Shown here: positions 1-7,974 of the stretch, piece by piece
Layout: each line of letters starts with the position of its first letter
Position numbering within the stretch: the stretch's first letter is position 1
NCBI RefSeq assembly: GCF_015223065.1
Contig: NZ_JADFBY010000001.1
Location: 806,001-870,000 of the forward strand
Reading direction: 5' to 3'
Length of the DNA: 64,000 nt
Source: Mucilaginibacter sp. JRF
GTDB lineage: Bacteria > Bacteroidota > Bacteroidia > Sphingobacteriales > Sphingobacteriaceae
Notes under the pieces: generated by a model
The model's database searches: none
The model's input: only the letters and a program-made list of their open reading frames with translations
Told to the model about the DNA's origin: nothing
Program-made: the position numbers and the translations under genes

Positions 1-424
1 AACCCGGGTTGGCTATGTTTTGAGCCTTGCGTATGGCATCCCTGTTAAGCTCAGGTAAACCATAAACAAAGTTTTTACTGCCAATGGTCGCCTTTGGCTT
101 TAAACGAAAATCCTGACTAAGATCAATGATCTTTACAGTATCCGGGATAGGGTTAGCTTCTAAAAACTTACGCGCATCGCCATGGCCAACGCATAAAAAC
201 AGCACATCAATATCTGTTAATAGTTCGGATGCGAATTTCAGGTCGGTATCTCCAAACAGATCGGTGTGTACCTCATATACATAATTGTCCGCATTGCTGT
301 TGCTATGCACAAAAGCAATTTCAACATTTGGGTGATTAATGAGTATACGTAGCATTTCGCCACCGGTATAACCGGCACCGCCTATGATTCCTGCACGGAT
401 GTTAACCGAGGTTTGTTCTGTCAT
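1..424 (-). CDS. argC: N-acetyl-gamma-glutamyl-phosphate reductase, partial (3' end outside window)
   Basis: NADPH-dependent reductase that converts N-acyl-glutamyl phosphate to the semialdehyde, third step of arginine synthesis, cytoplasmic. Only the first ~141 codons are present; the rest lies left of base 1. The N-terminus reads MTEQTSVNIRAGIIGGAG and continues with YTGGE, the classic Rossmann G-x-x-G-x-x-G nucleotide site of ArgC. Further on LCVGHGDARKF and DLSQDFRLK match the family. The start ATG at 424 lies 23 bp inside the end of the upstream cupin gene, so the two are probably translationally coupled. It is the fourth gene of a minus-strand operon with the GNAT gene and argG. Confidence is high despite truncation. 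Confidence 0.95.
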   Translation of the reverse strand, partial: MTEQTSVNIRAGIIGGAGYTGGEMLRILINHPNVEIAFVHSNSNADNYVYEVHTDLFGDTDLKFASELLTDIDVLFLCVGHGDARKFLEANPIPDTVKIIDLSQDFRLKPKATIGSKNFVYGLPELNRDAIRKAQNIANPG

Positions 425-812
425 TTTTTGTAGATGGATATGAGTACAAAATAAATTCCAGGTCGGCATCCCATTTATTACTGATGTAATGATGCTGACC
501 CGGTTTAATTTCAATGCCCTGCTGCTCGCGCAGTGTATGCTCGGCACCGTCAATAACAAAGGTTGCCCTGCCTTTTAATATAAAGAACAGTTGCGTTGCC
601 TTTTCATGGTAGTGCAACTGTTCGGCAGTATCAGGGGGCATCAGCTCCTGTTTAACGGATAAATCGTCAGTATCAACAAAGGTCCAGCCGTGGCAATCAT
701 CGCCCCATGTATAATGATTAAGGCATTCGCTTTTTGAAAAAATAGGAGCCCCCCAGCCCCCTAAAGGGGGAGTAGTAGTAGTTACGTTAATATTTTTATC
801 AGTATTGCCCAT
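402..812 (-). CDS. Cupin-domain protein inside the arginine operon
   Basis: Small single-domain cupin of 136 residues. The metal-binding motif is visible as EQLHYHEKATQLFFILKG (His-x-His-x-Glu-like) followed by the second motif around PGQHHYISN. Function is unknown; cupins of this size bind a metal and either sense small molecules or act on sugars. It sits between argG (37 bp upstream) and argC (overlapping by 23 bp), so it is co-transcribed with arginine synthesis. The first ~25 codons are odd: they contain the translated intergenic repeat TPPLGGWGAP, and no in-frame Met lies between residue 1 and Met58 in the core, so translation must start at or near 812 inside the repeat. The native N-terminus probably began near IFSKSECLNHYTW. 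Family assignment is firm, role unknown. Confidence 0.85.
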   Translation of the reverse strand: MGNTDKNINVTTTTPPLGGWGAPIFSKSECLNHYTWGDDCHGWTFVDTDDLSVKQELMPPDTAEQLHYHEKATQLFFILKGRATFVIDGAEHTLREQQGIEIKPGQHHYISNKWDADLEFILYSYPSTKNDRTNLG

Positions 813-852
813 TATTTTTGATTAATTCCCCCTTTAGAGGGTAAGGGGGCTA
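746..852. repeat. Pair of inverted GC-rich intergenic repeats
   Basis: Two related G/C-run palindromes lie in opposite orientation around the start of the cupin gene. One is at about 746-771 with a perfect CCCCC-TAAA-GGGGG core at 757-770. The other is at about 827-852 with CCCCC-TTTAGAGGG followed by AAGGGGGC. Similar runs are common between genes in Sphingobacteria (recollection, not searched). One arm is now coding sequence of the cupin N-terminus and the other reaches the argG stop codon. Confidence 0.7.
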
Positions 853-2037
853 TGGGTTAACTTTATGATAGATCATTACCTGATTGCCAAATATTTTTGA
901 GAAACCTTTAACGTCCTCACCACTCCAGGCATTGTTCATTTCACCGTAGCTACCAAATTTGTTTGACATCAAATCGTGATCTGATTCAATACCTACTATT
1001 TGGAAACGGTAAGGGTTAAGCTGAACGTACACTTTACCGCTAACAGTTTTTTGAGTATCTGTTAAAAAAGCTTCCATGTTACGCATAATAGGGTCGTGGA
1101 ATTGGCCCTCGTGCAACCAGTTACCGTAGAATGATGCCAACTGATCTTTCCATGATAGCTGCCATTTGGTAAGCACATGCTTCTCTAAAGTATGGTGAGC
1201 CTTAATGATCACAACCGGAGCCGCAGCCTCAAAACCTACACGGCCTTTAATACCTATGATAGTATCGCCCACGTGAATATCACGGCCAACGCCGTAGGGC
1301 TGCGCAATAGCTTGCAGTGCCTGTATGGCTTTGGTCGGGTGATCGTAACGCTCACCGTCAATAGCAACCAGTTCGCCTTTTTCAAAGGTTAGCTCCAGGT
1401 TCTTTTCTTCGGTAGCGGTTACTTGCGTAGGCCATGCTTCCTCGGGTAAACCCAGGTTTGAGGTAAGGGTTTCTTTACCACCAACTGATGTACCCCAGAT
1501 GCCTTTGTTGATCGAATATTTGGCTTTCTCAAAATTCATTTCAACGCCGTGTTTTTTAAGGTACTCAATTTCCTCCTCGCGGCTCAGTTTAAGATCGCGG
1601 ATAGGGGTAAGTATCTTTACATCCGGTATCAGGATGTTGAATATCATATCAAAACGTACCTGATCGTTACCGGCACCGGTACTGCCATGGGCTACGTATT
1701 CGGCACCAATTTCTTTGGCGTAATTGGCAATGGCTGTAGCCTGGCTAACACGCTCGGCACTTACTGACAGGGGGTAGGTATTGTTTTTTAATACGTTACC
1801 ATAGATCAGGTATCGCACGCAGCTATCGTAAAAGTTGGTAGTTTCATCAACCACGTGATGGCTGGTTACGCCCATTTCAAAGGCGCGCTTTTCAACGCTC
1901 TTTAATTCTTCGTCGCTAAAACCGCCTGTGTTTACAATTACCGAGTGCACCTCTAAGCCAAGGTCGCGGGTTAAATAAATGCAGCAAAACGATGTATCTA
2001 AACCGCCGCTGTATGCCAATACTACTTTTTTCTTCAT
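850..2037 (-). CDS. argG: Argininosuccinate synthase
   Basis: Condenses citrulline and aspartate with ATP to argininosuccinate, the penultimate step of arginine synthesis, cytoplasmic. The 395-residue length is normal. The N-terminal PP-loop is visible as LAYSGGLDTSFC (residues 7-18), followed by the citrulline and aspartate binding regions (AHGSTGAGNDQVRFD; KYSINKGIWGTSVGG). The ATG at 2037 precedes MKKKVVLAYSGG directly, as usual for the family. Upstream, 30 bp away, is the GNAT gene; downstream are the cupin and argC. Its stop codon falls within the edge of a GC-rich repeat. No oddity in the protein itself. Confidence 0.97.
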   Translation of the reverse strand: MKKKVVLAYSGGLDTSFCCIYLTRDLGLEVHSVIVNTGGFSDEELKSVEKRAFEMGVTSHHVVDETTNFYDSCVRYLIYGNVLKNNTYPLSVSAERVSQATAIANYAKEIGAEYVAHGSTGAGNDQVRFDMIFNILIPDVKILTPIRDLKLSREEEIEYLKKHGVEMNFEKAKYSINKGIWGTSVGGKETLTSNLGLPEEAWPTQVTATEEKNLELTFEKGELVAIDGERYDHPTKAIQALQAIAQPYGVGRDIHVGDTIIGIKGRVGFEAAAPVVIIKAHHTLEKHVLTKWQLSWKDQLASFYGNWLHEGQFHDPIMRNMEAFLTDTQKTVSGKVYVQLNPYRFQIVGIESDHDLMSNKFGSYGEMNNAWSGEDVKGFSKIFGNQVMIYHKVNP

Positions 2038-2067
2038 TATATATGTTTGTTCAACCGGGTTAAAAGT

Positions 2068-2727
2068 TTAAACCTTTGCTAATAGTGATACAATTTTTGA
2101 TGATCCGCGCAGGGCATTCTCAATACGTTCGAGCAGGGTAGCCTTGTGGGTTATCTTCTTTAATTTATTCTCAGCCTCTTTGGCTTTATCGGCCGGATCG
2201 TAAAGCATGGCGGTGCACATGCAGTTTTTACGCCCCTTGCTCATTAAAATATCATAGTTAACGCAGCTGGTGCAGCCTTTCCAAAAATCCTCGTCCTGCG
2301 TAAGCTCTGAGTAGGTTACAGGCTCGTAACCAAGGTCAGAGTTGATCTTCATTACAGCCAGGCCGGTAGTTAAACCAAATAGTTTAGCATCAGGATATTT
2401 GCTGCGCGATAGTTCGAATATTTTTTCTTTGATAGCCTTTGCCAGGCCCACTTTACGAAAGTTGGGGTTAACAATAAGACCTGAGTTGGCAACAAACTGC
2501 CCGTGGCTCCATGTTTCAATATAACAAAAGCCGGCCCAGGTGCCATCCTTATGCAGAGCTATAACAGCTTTACCTTCAAGCATTTTGTTAGCCACATACT
2601 CGGGCGAACGCTGTGCTATACCGGTACCGCGTGCTTTAGCAGATTCAGCCATCTCATCACATATCTGCTGCGCAAAATCAACGTGCTGTGCTGATGCAAC
2701 TAATATATCAAAATCGTTTATGGTCAT
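2068..2727 (-). CDS. GNAT acyltransferase, candidate N-acylglutamate synthase of the arginine operon
   Basis: GNAT-fold acyltransferase, 219 residues from the ATG at 2727 (MTINDFDILVASAQ); an upstream ATG at 2769 adds 14 unlikely residues. The acyl-CoA loop is seen around NPNFRKVGLAKAIKEKIF. A C-terminal cysteine set (WKGCTSCVNYD, then GRKNCMCTAM) could bind a metal. As first structural gene of the arginine operon, and with no argA or argJ in the window, it could make N-acetyl- or N-succinyl-glutamate, the first step of the pathway. Bacteroides species are known to use succinylated intermediates. The GNAT fold is clear; the substrate is inference from context. Confidence 0.8.
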   Translation of the reverse strand: MTINDFDILVASAQHVDFAQQICDEMAESAKARGTGIAQRSPEYVANKMLEGKAVIALHKDGTWAGFCYIETWSHGQFVANSGLIVNPNFRKVGLAKAIKEKIFELSRSKYPDAKLFGLTTGLAVMKINSDLGYEPVTYSELTQDEDFWKGCTSCVNYDILMSKGRKNCMCTAMLYDPADKAKEAENKLKKITHKATLLERIENALRGSSKIVSLLAKV

Positions 2728-2804
2728 TAAATAATAAAAATGATTGCTGTGAACCAAATGGTTAACCATGTAACCTATTAAGTAATCAGATGATTTTTTG
2801 TTGA

Positions 2805-2858
2805 CGGGTTTTTAAATAAAAACACATCAGAGGGTTGTAGTAGTTTAAATTAAACCCG
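2805..2858 (-). promoter_or_regulatory. Possible attenuator: competing base pairings after the Arg leader
   Basis: In the transcript, CGGGUUU at the end of the leader frame (2852-2858) can pair with AAACCCG at 2805-2811. The latter overlaps a local hairpin GUUUUU-AUUU-AAAAAC (2808-2823), so the two folds exclude each other. No clear U-tract terminator was seen, so the mechanism (termination or control of translation) is open. Confidence 0.35.
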
Positions 2859-2975
2859 GGGGATAAACAATCGTCGTCGTGACGGAATACACATAAAAAT
2901 AACTGTAACCAAAGCATTGGCAACAGGAGCAAAAATTGCTCTTGTAACTGGCTTATATAAGCTTTGCTGGTTCAT
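2850..2975 (-). CDS. Candidate arginine leader peptide (41 codons)
   Basis: Short reading frame that opens with MNQQSLYKPVTRAIF and closes with CIPSRRRLFIPRV and a TAA stop. It has three consecutive CGA arginine codons (2871-2879) and a further arginine two codons from the end. It lies 122 bp before the GNAT/argG operon on the same strand, about 30-35 bp after a plausible promoter. Stalling at the Arg codons could control the downstream RNA fold. This is an unannotated small frame found by eye; it could be chance, but an Arg run just before an arginine operon is what an attenuator leader should look like. Confidence 0.6.
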   Translation of the reverse strand: MNQQSLYKPVTRAIFAPVANALVTVIFMCIPSRRRLFIPRV

Positions 2976-3010
2976 TTATACAGTATTTATTGCGTTTTTT
3001 AAATTTTGTG

Positions 3011-3041
3011 CAAAGTATCGTATTAATTTTTATTTATGCAA
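3011..3041 (-). promoter_or_regulatory. Candidate promoter of the arginine operon
   Basis: On the minus strand a TTG (3039-3041) is followed after 21 bp by TACTTTGC (3010-3017), close to the Bacteroidota -33/-7 pattern (TTG and TAnnTTTG, here one base short). Transcription would begin near 3005, about 30 bases before the leader start at 2975. The AT-rich spacer ATAAATAAAAATTAAT is roughly palindromic and might bind a repressor. From 3042 to 3330 I see nothing else. Confidence 0.35.
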
Positions 3042-3330
3042 GAAAAAAGTGCACGAATTAATAACTTAACAATACATAATTACAATTGGTTGAAAAATGC
3101 CAATAACCTATCAAACCATCAGGTAGTTAAGCCATAAAAACTTTATGACCAAAACAAGTGTTCCTCACAGGTAAATACAATTGTTTTGCACAGATACCTG
3201 AATGCATTGTTCAACTTTCAATCCAGGCGATACTTCTGCCCGAACTGATATTACAAACGTCAGCCGGATGAACAGGGTAGTTATAACTGCGAGTGACGAA
3301 CTTTCGGTAAATAATGATGTAGAATTTGAT

Positions 3331-3711
3331 TTAAACTTCAACAACTTCTGCCATTTTAGCATTCAATTTTTTACCGGCAAGCTTTCCCCATTCTGCCATC
3401 GTTTTCAGCATGGGTTCCATAGTATGGCCAAATTGTGTTATCCCGTATTCAACCCTCGGCGGAACTTCTGCATAAACCAGCCTGCGTACAATGCCATCCT
3501 GTTCCAACTCACGCAGCTGTGCTACCAGCATTCGTTCAGATATACCTTCTATCGCTTTTTTTAGTTCGTTATAGCGCATCTTGTTATACATCAAACGGCA
3601 CAAAATGGCAGGTTTCCATCTGCCACCAACTATACGTAAGGCTACTGCCATGCCGCATGTATAAATAATGCGTTTTTCGTTCAATGCGTTGGTTGAGGTT
3701 TCTTTTCTCAT
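3331..3711 (-). CDS. HxlR-family winged-helix transcriptional regulator
   Basis: DNA-binding regulator of 126 residues. The HxlR signature is clear: a Cys near the N-terminus (C19 in RIIYTCGM), GGRWKPAILCRL, then the winged helix FNELKK-like MRYNELKKAIEGISERML and the wing VPPRVEYGIT. Several HxlR proteins sense electrophiles or quinones through that cysteine (known for HypR/YodB). It is divergently transcribed from the SDR gene at 3816 with a 104-bp shared promoter region, so that SDR is its likely target. The ligand is unknown. Confidence 0.9.
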   Translation of the reverse strand: MRKETSTNALNEKRIIYTCGMAVALRIVGGRWKPAILCRLMYNKMRYNELKKAIEGISERMLVAQLRELEQDGIVRRLVYAEVPPRVEYGITQFGHTMEPMLKTMAEWGKLAGKKLNAKMAEVVEV

Positions 3712-3815
3712 TTCTTACTTTTTTGTTAGTACCTGACAATTTATTGCCAGCTATCAAATTTAAAGTATTGGAATTAGGTTTGTGTCATACAAGAAAAACA
3801 ATATCAAAAATCATC

Positions 3816-4556
3816 ATGAAAAAGTTAGCAAATAAAGTAGCCCTTGTAAGCGGTGGCAGCCGTGGTATAGGCGCTGCAATTGTACGCCGTTTAGCGGCAG
3901 ATGGCGCAAAGGTTGCCTTTACCTACAGCCGCTCGGCCGAAAAGGCAGACGCTATAGTTGCCGAGATAAACGCGGCGGGCGGTAGTGCTATAGCCATAAG
4001 TGCCGACAGTTCTATAGCTGCCGATATTATTAACTCGGTAAATAAAACCGTTGCCGAATTTGGCGGCCTGGATATATTGGTTAATAATGCCGGTATCTAT
4101 ATAGGTAAAGATTTTCCGGAGCATACCATTGAGGAGTATGATCAGGTTATGGATGTGAACGTTAAAGCGGTATTTGTTGCAGCCTTAGAAGCTGTGAAAC
4201 ACCTTAAAGCCGGCGGACGCATTATTACCATAGGCAGCAATATGGCCGAAAATGCCATTGGCCCGCAAACAACTTTATATACAATGAGTAAATCGGCATT
4301 GCAAGGCTTTACACGCGGCCTTGCTCGCGATTTGGGCCCTAAAGGTATTGCCGTTACGCTGGTACAACCCGGTCCAACAAATACCGATATGAACCCCGAC
4401 AATACCGAGCAGGCAGACTATGCACGCAGCCGCATGGCATTGGCAGAATATGGCACGGCTGAAGATGTTGCCGGGCTGGTGTCTTTCCTTGCCGGTGACG
4501 AGGGTAGGCAGATCACCGGATCGTGGGTGACTATTGATGGCGGTTTTAACGCATAA
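3816..4556 (+). CDS. SDR-family oxidoreductase (FabG-like)
   Basis: Short-chain dehydrogenase of 246 residues. The NAD(P) motif GGSRGIGA is at residues 13-20, NNAG follows in the middle, and the catalytic Y-x3-K appears as LYTMSKSAL. The C-terminus ends GSWVTIDGGFNA, typical of 3-oxoacyl-ACP reductase-like SDRs. Start chosen at ATG 3816 (MKKLANKVALVSGG); an upstream ATG at 3684 would overlap the divergent HxlR gene and adds a non-homologous tail. The pairing with HxlR suggests induction by a reactive carbonyl or quinone. The specific substrate cannot be told. Confidence 0.9.
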   Translation: MKKLANKVALVSGGSRGIGAAIVRRLAADGAKVAFTYSRSAEKADAIVAEINAAGGSAIAISADSSIAADIINSVNKTVAEFGGLDILVNNAGIYIGKDFPEHTIEEYDQVMDVNVKAVFVAALEAVKHLKAGGRIITIGSNMAENAIGPQTTLYTMSKSALQGFTRGLARDLGPKGIAVTLVQPGPTNTDMNPDNTEQADYARSRMALAEYGTAEDVAGLVSFLAGDEGRQITGSWVTIDGGFNA

Positions 4557-4585
4557 GGTTCTTATCACCCAGTTTTGAACTTATA

Positions 4586-4630
4586 ATTAAAGGCGATATG
4601 CTATTTAGCAGGTATCGCCTTTAATTTTTT
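4586..4630 (+). terminator. Rho-independent terminator after the SDR gene
   Basis: A perfect 13-bp stem ATTAAAGGCGATA / TATCGCCTTTAAT (4586-4598 and 4613-4625) with a 14-base loop is followed by a T run. It lies 30 bp after the SDR stop. Confidence 0.8.
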
Positions 4631-4660
4631 CATAAACTCGCCAAAGGACAATATTTTTTT

Positions 4661-4722
4661 AATGGTGAATTAAACAAAGGTTGACCATAGCCGCCCTTTG
4701 TTTAATTATAAATATTACCATT
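4661..4722 (-). terminator. Long inverted repeat, likely terminator of the LLM gene
   Basis: A perfect 13-bp inverted repeat (4668-4680 with 4695-4707: AATTAAACAAAGG and its complement) is nested in an outer AATGGT/ACCATT pair (4661-4666, 4717-4722). It starts 4 bases after the stop of the minus-strand LLM gene and ends before an A-run (T-run in the transcript). Confidence 0.6.
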
Positions 4723-4725
4723 GTT

Positions 4726-5748
4726 TTATCGCCATCCAAGCCCGGGTGCTACGTGTTCAAGTATTGATGACAGTACATGAACATTATAGTCAACGCCTAA
4801 AGTATTAGGGATCGTTAATAGTAAGGTGTCAGCTTCCTGAATAGCCTCATCCTGGGCTAATTCCTTTATCAATTGATCAGGTTCGGCGGCATAGCTTTTT
4901 CCGAAGATCGCCCGTTTATCCGCCTCAATATTGCCAATCTTATCGGCACTGCCTGCTTGTTGCCCGAAATAATATTTATCCTGATCGTTCACCAGCGCGA
5001 AAATTGAACGGCTGACAGAAATCCTCGGCTCTCGAGTATGCCCGGCTTTCTTCCAGGCTTCTTTATAAAGCCTGATCTGTTCTGCCTGCTGTATATGGAA
5101 AGGTTTGCCGCTTTCATCGTATTTTAACGTTGAACTTTGCAAGTTCATGCCCTGCTCTGCTGCCCAAACAGCTGTAGCGTTAGAGGCAGCGCCCCACCAT
5201 ATCCTTTCACGTAATCCTTCTGAATGAGGTTCTAAACGCAACAACCCCGGAGGATTCGGAAACATAGGATAGGGGTTTGGCTCGGCAAATCCTTCACCGC
5301 TAAGTTTATTCAAAAAATCCAAGGCGTGCCTGCGGCCCATATCGGCATCGGTTTCTCCATCGGCCGGTTCGTAACCAAAATGTCGCCAACCATCGATCAC
5401 CTGCTCCGGCGAACCCCGGCTGATGCCCAATTGTAAACGCCCGCCTGAGATGAGGTCAGCCGCACCTGCGTCTTCAACCATATACATCGGGTTTTCGTAC
5501 CGCATATCAATAACGCCTGTACCAATTTCTATTTTATTTGTTTTAGCCCCGATGGCTGAAAGCAGCGGAAAAGGTGAAGCCAGTTGGCGTGCAAAGTGAT
5601 GTACCCTGAAATAAGCACCATCCAAACCCAATTGCTCGGCAGCCACAGCCAAATCGATCGACTGAAGCAGCGTATCGCCTCCGGTCTGTGTTTTATATGC
5701 CGGGTGGTTTGACCAGTGTCCGAATGATAAAAATCCTATCTTCTTCAT
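4726..5748 (-). CDS. LLM-class flavin-dependent oxidoreductase
   Basis: Luciferase-like monooxygenase family member, 340 residues, probably FMN- or F420-type and cytoplasmic. Visible family features are the N-terminal strand KKIGFLSFGHW, the GAYFRVHHFA segment (typical W/YFRVHHF with the paired His), IEIGTGVIDMRYENP, and GRLQLGISRGSPEQ (the flavin phosphate loop). The C-terminal half is normal. The gene stands alone on the minus strand with a hairpin after the stop. The substrate is unknown; bacterial relatives act on alkanals, nitriles or sulfonates. Confidence 0.88.
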   Translation of the reverse strand: MKKIGFLSFGHWSNHPAYKTQTGGDTLLQSIDLAVAAEQLGLDGAYFRVHHFARQLASPFPLLSAIGAKTNKIEIGTGVIDMRYENPMYMVEDAGAADLISGGRLQLGISRGSPEQVIDGWRHFGYEPADGETDADMGRRHALDFLNKLSGEGFAEPNPYPMFPNPPGLLRLEPHSEGLRERIWWGAASNATAVWAAEQGMNLQSSTLKYDESGKPFHIQQAEQIRLYKEAWKKAGHTREPRISVSRSIFALVNDQDKYYFGQQAGSADKIGNIEADKRAIFGKSYAAEPDQLIKELAQDEAIQEADTLLLTIPNTLGVDYNVHVLSSILEHVAPGLGWR

Positions 5749-5825
5749 AATTATTCAAATATTGAGTTTGAAAATTAATTTAATGGAAAGAATGTATTTT
5801 TTTACTTATCGCTTATATATAATCA

Positions 5826-7835
5826 TCACATGGTTCGGCGCTCATGGTATAATTCGGCAGCTAAATAAAGCAACAGGGTAGTGCCTTTTAGCAGTGCAGG
5901 TTTTTCGGGCAGCTGCAAGGCTTTTTGTTCTTCATAACTCAAATCTTTTGCCGATAAATATCGCAAGGCGGTATCTAAGCGATCAACAGATGGTTTTGCA
6001 TCCTTTTTTCTTGAGGCTAAAAATATCGAAGTAATGATGGCATTGATACGGTAATTCAAAATTTGCAGCTTATCTAATGCTATTATATTATGCTCATGGG
6101 GTTCGGGGCGGGCGTGGCCAATGGCCTCGGCCAGCTGAGCCAGGCGTTCGTGGGCAATTTTTCTGGTCAGCCAAATATCCCGTTGATTGGGACTGTTCAA
6201 CACAGCTTCCAAATAAACGCGGTTACCTTTAATCGCTCTATCCAACAACTCTTTTAAACGTGAACCCACCCAAGCCGGGAAAATGTACATACCCGCAACG
6301 CCCAGCAAACACCCCATAATGGTATATACTACCCGTGCCGAAAGTATGGCCGTCAAAGCACCATGATACAGGTTAAGGCATAGCACCACGCATACGGTTA
6401 CACAAACAACGCTCCAATCATATTTAGGCCGGTTCCAAACAAAAAAGCCAAGCAAGGCAAAGGCAGCAATGGTTAGCAATACCGGTGTGTAGGGTATAAC
6501 TATTATTAAACCGAAAGCAATACCCGCGCCTACCAGTGTACCCACCACCCGCTGTATGTTGCGTTGCCAGGTAACAGCTAACTGCGGGCGGGTAACAATA
6601 ACAATGGTCAGCAAGCACCAGTAGCTATACTGATCGGATGAAAATAGGGTGATGATCAGGTAACCGGTTAAAAGCAAAGCGCTTAACCTAAGCGACATAC
6701 GGAACACAGGCGAGTACCAATTTAGATGCCTCAACAGGCGATTTTGCCAGGAGCCGCCCAGTGTCAGGAAATCCTGTAAAGCAATTGCTTCGGCCGGTGT
6801 ATCTTCAGCTTTATGTTCTTGTATAGCGTTTAGTTGATCATGTATAGCACGTACATTGGTCAAAATACCTTTAACTACAGCTGCTTCTTCTGCGGCGAGT
6901 TTTTCAGTAAGTGTGTCTAACTGTTTGTAATGATCATTAAACTCTGGCACTATGGTTGACTCAGGGTTTTGGTATGGCCATTTGCGGCCTACATAGCGTG
7001 CCTGAGCTGCCAATAGCTGTATCAGCTTTTTGCTATGCTCTAATATACCCAATTTGTTTAGCTGTTGCCTTACCGCATCATAATCGTAATGCATGGCTGT
7101 AACCAGCTCGTACAAACCAATAATGCGGATGGAAGCGTTGACCAGATCTTGCAGTTCTGCCTGTTGTTTTCGTATGGCACGCCTGTCGCTTAATAGTAAT
7201 TGCCTTATGTTTTCCTGTTTTTGGGCGATGTTGAGGTGAAGTTTTATGGTGCGTTTATAGCTATCCTCGAGTGGGATGGAGGTATCATAACACATGGCTT
7301 TGGCTTCCAAAACATTGGCGGTAGCTAATAGTGCCTCCCGCAAAGCCTGGTGCAGTGAACGGAACGGCAACAAATATACCTGGAGCAAACTAATGCCGTA
7401 ATACCAGCAACAGCCCTCTAAAATATACAGACTAAAATATAGCGGATTAGCCGGTTTTAAACCTAATGTAAATATCATCAGCGCAATGCTCATGGTACCT
7501 GTTGCTGCCGAACGTGCGCCAAAAGCCGCTAACAACGCCAATACAAAAGTGAAGACGACCAATGCCGCCCCGCCCCAAACCGCCTGACTTACACAAATAG
7601 AAAACAGCAGCGCGGTAACAAAAAACACCCCAATGTTCCATAGCGCGTTTTGAGTTTTGTGCCTGCGATGGCCGGGCAAATCGGTAAGGCTAACCAGCAG
7701 GGCACCAACCGTTATACCGATACCCGTTTGCGGGTATTTGTTATACAGTAATAATAAAGGTAATATCACCGCTACCGTATTCCGTAGCGCATCGGCCATC
7801 GGTTCGCGGAAACGTATTTTAAGTTTATTGGTCAC
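5826..7835 (-). CDS. FUSC-family inner-membrane transporter (YccS/aromatic acid exporter type)
   Basis: Integral membrane protein of 669 residues with two blocks of about five to six membrane segments (residues ~15-165 and ~390-540), each followed by a long helical cytoplasmic part. This duplicated layout is that of the fusaric acid resistance/YccS family, thought to export aromatic acids or other toxic organics. The segment SYWCLLTIVIVTRPQ and the following WQRNIQRVVGTLVGAGIA match the FUSC core (RxxGTxxG). The start at 7835 is a GTG; the ATG at 7799 (MADALRNTVAV) is an alternative. No partner membrane-fusion gene is adjacent. Confidence 0.85.
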   Translation of the reverse strand: MTNKLKIRFREPMADALRNTVAVILPLLLLYNKYPQTGIGITVGALLVSLTDLPGHRRHKTQNALWNIGVFFVTALLFSICVSQAVWGGAALVVFTFVLALLAAFGARSAATGTMSIALMIFTLGLKPANPLYFSLYILEGCCWYYGISLLQVYLLPFRSLHQALREALLATANVLEAKAMCYDTSIPLEDSYKRTIKLHLNIAQKQENIRQLLLSDRRAIRKQQAELQDLVNASIRIIGLYELVTAMHYDYDAVRQQLNKLGILEHSKKLIQLLAAQARYVGRKWPYQNPESTIVPEFNDHYKQLDTLTEKLAAEEAAVVKGILTNVRAIHDQLNAIQEHKAEDTPAEAIALQDFLTLGGSWQNRLLRHLNWYSPVFRMSLRLSALLLTGYLIITLFSSDQYSYWCLLTIVIVTRPQLAVTWQRNIQRVVGTLVGAGIAFGLIIVIPYTPVLLTIAAFALLGFFVWNRPKYDWSVVCVTVCVVLCLNLYHGALTAILSARVVYTIMGCLLGVAGMYIFPAWVGSRLKELLDRAIKGNRVYLEAVLNSPNQRDIWLTRKIAHERLAQLAEAIGHARPEPHEHNIIALDKLQILNYRINAIITSIFLASRKKDAKPSVDRLDTALRYLSAKDLSYEEQKALQLPEKPALLKGTTLLLYLAAELYHERRTM

Positions 7836-7917
7836 CCGGCAAAGTTAAGCATACCTATTGTAAACCAAATGCCACGTTCAATGCCTCGTATTTGCCCAAT
7901 TAACGTACATTAAAAAT

Positions 7918-7951
7918 AAAAACCCCAAAGCATATCCGCTTTGGGGTTTTT
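7918..7951 (-). terminator. Terminator of the NHL lipoprotein gene
   Basis: 14-bp stem AAAAACCCCAAAGC (7918-7931) with its complement at 7938-7951 and T runs on both sides. It follows the stop of the minus-strand gene at 7975 and could act on both strands. Confidence 0.85.
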
Positions 7952-7974
7952 ATTTTGATTTATTCTTCAGGGAA

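Noticed and set aside
3684..3815. Upstream extension of the SDR gene
   Set aside because: Overlaps the divergent HxlR gene and adds residues that do not belong to the SDR fold; ATG 3816 preferred.
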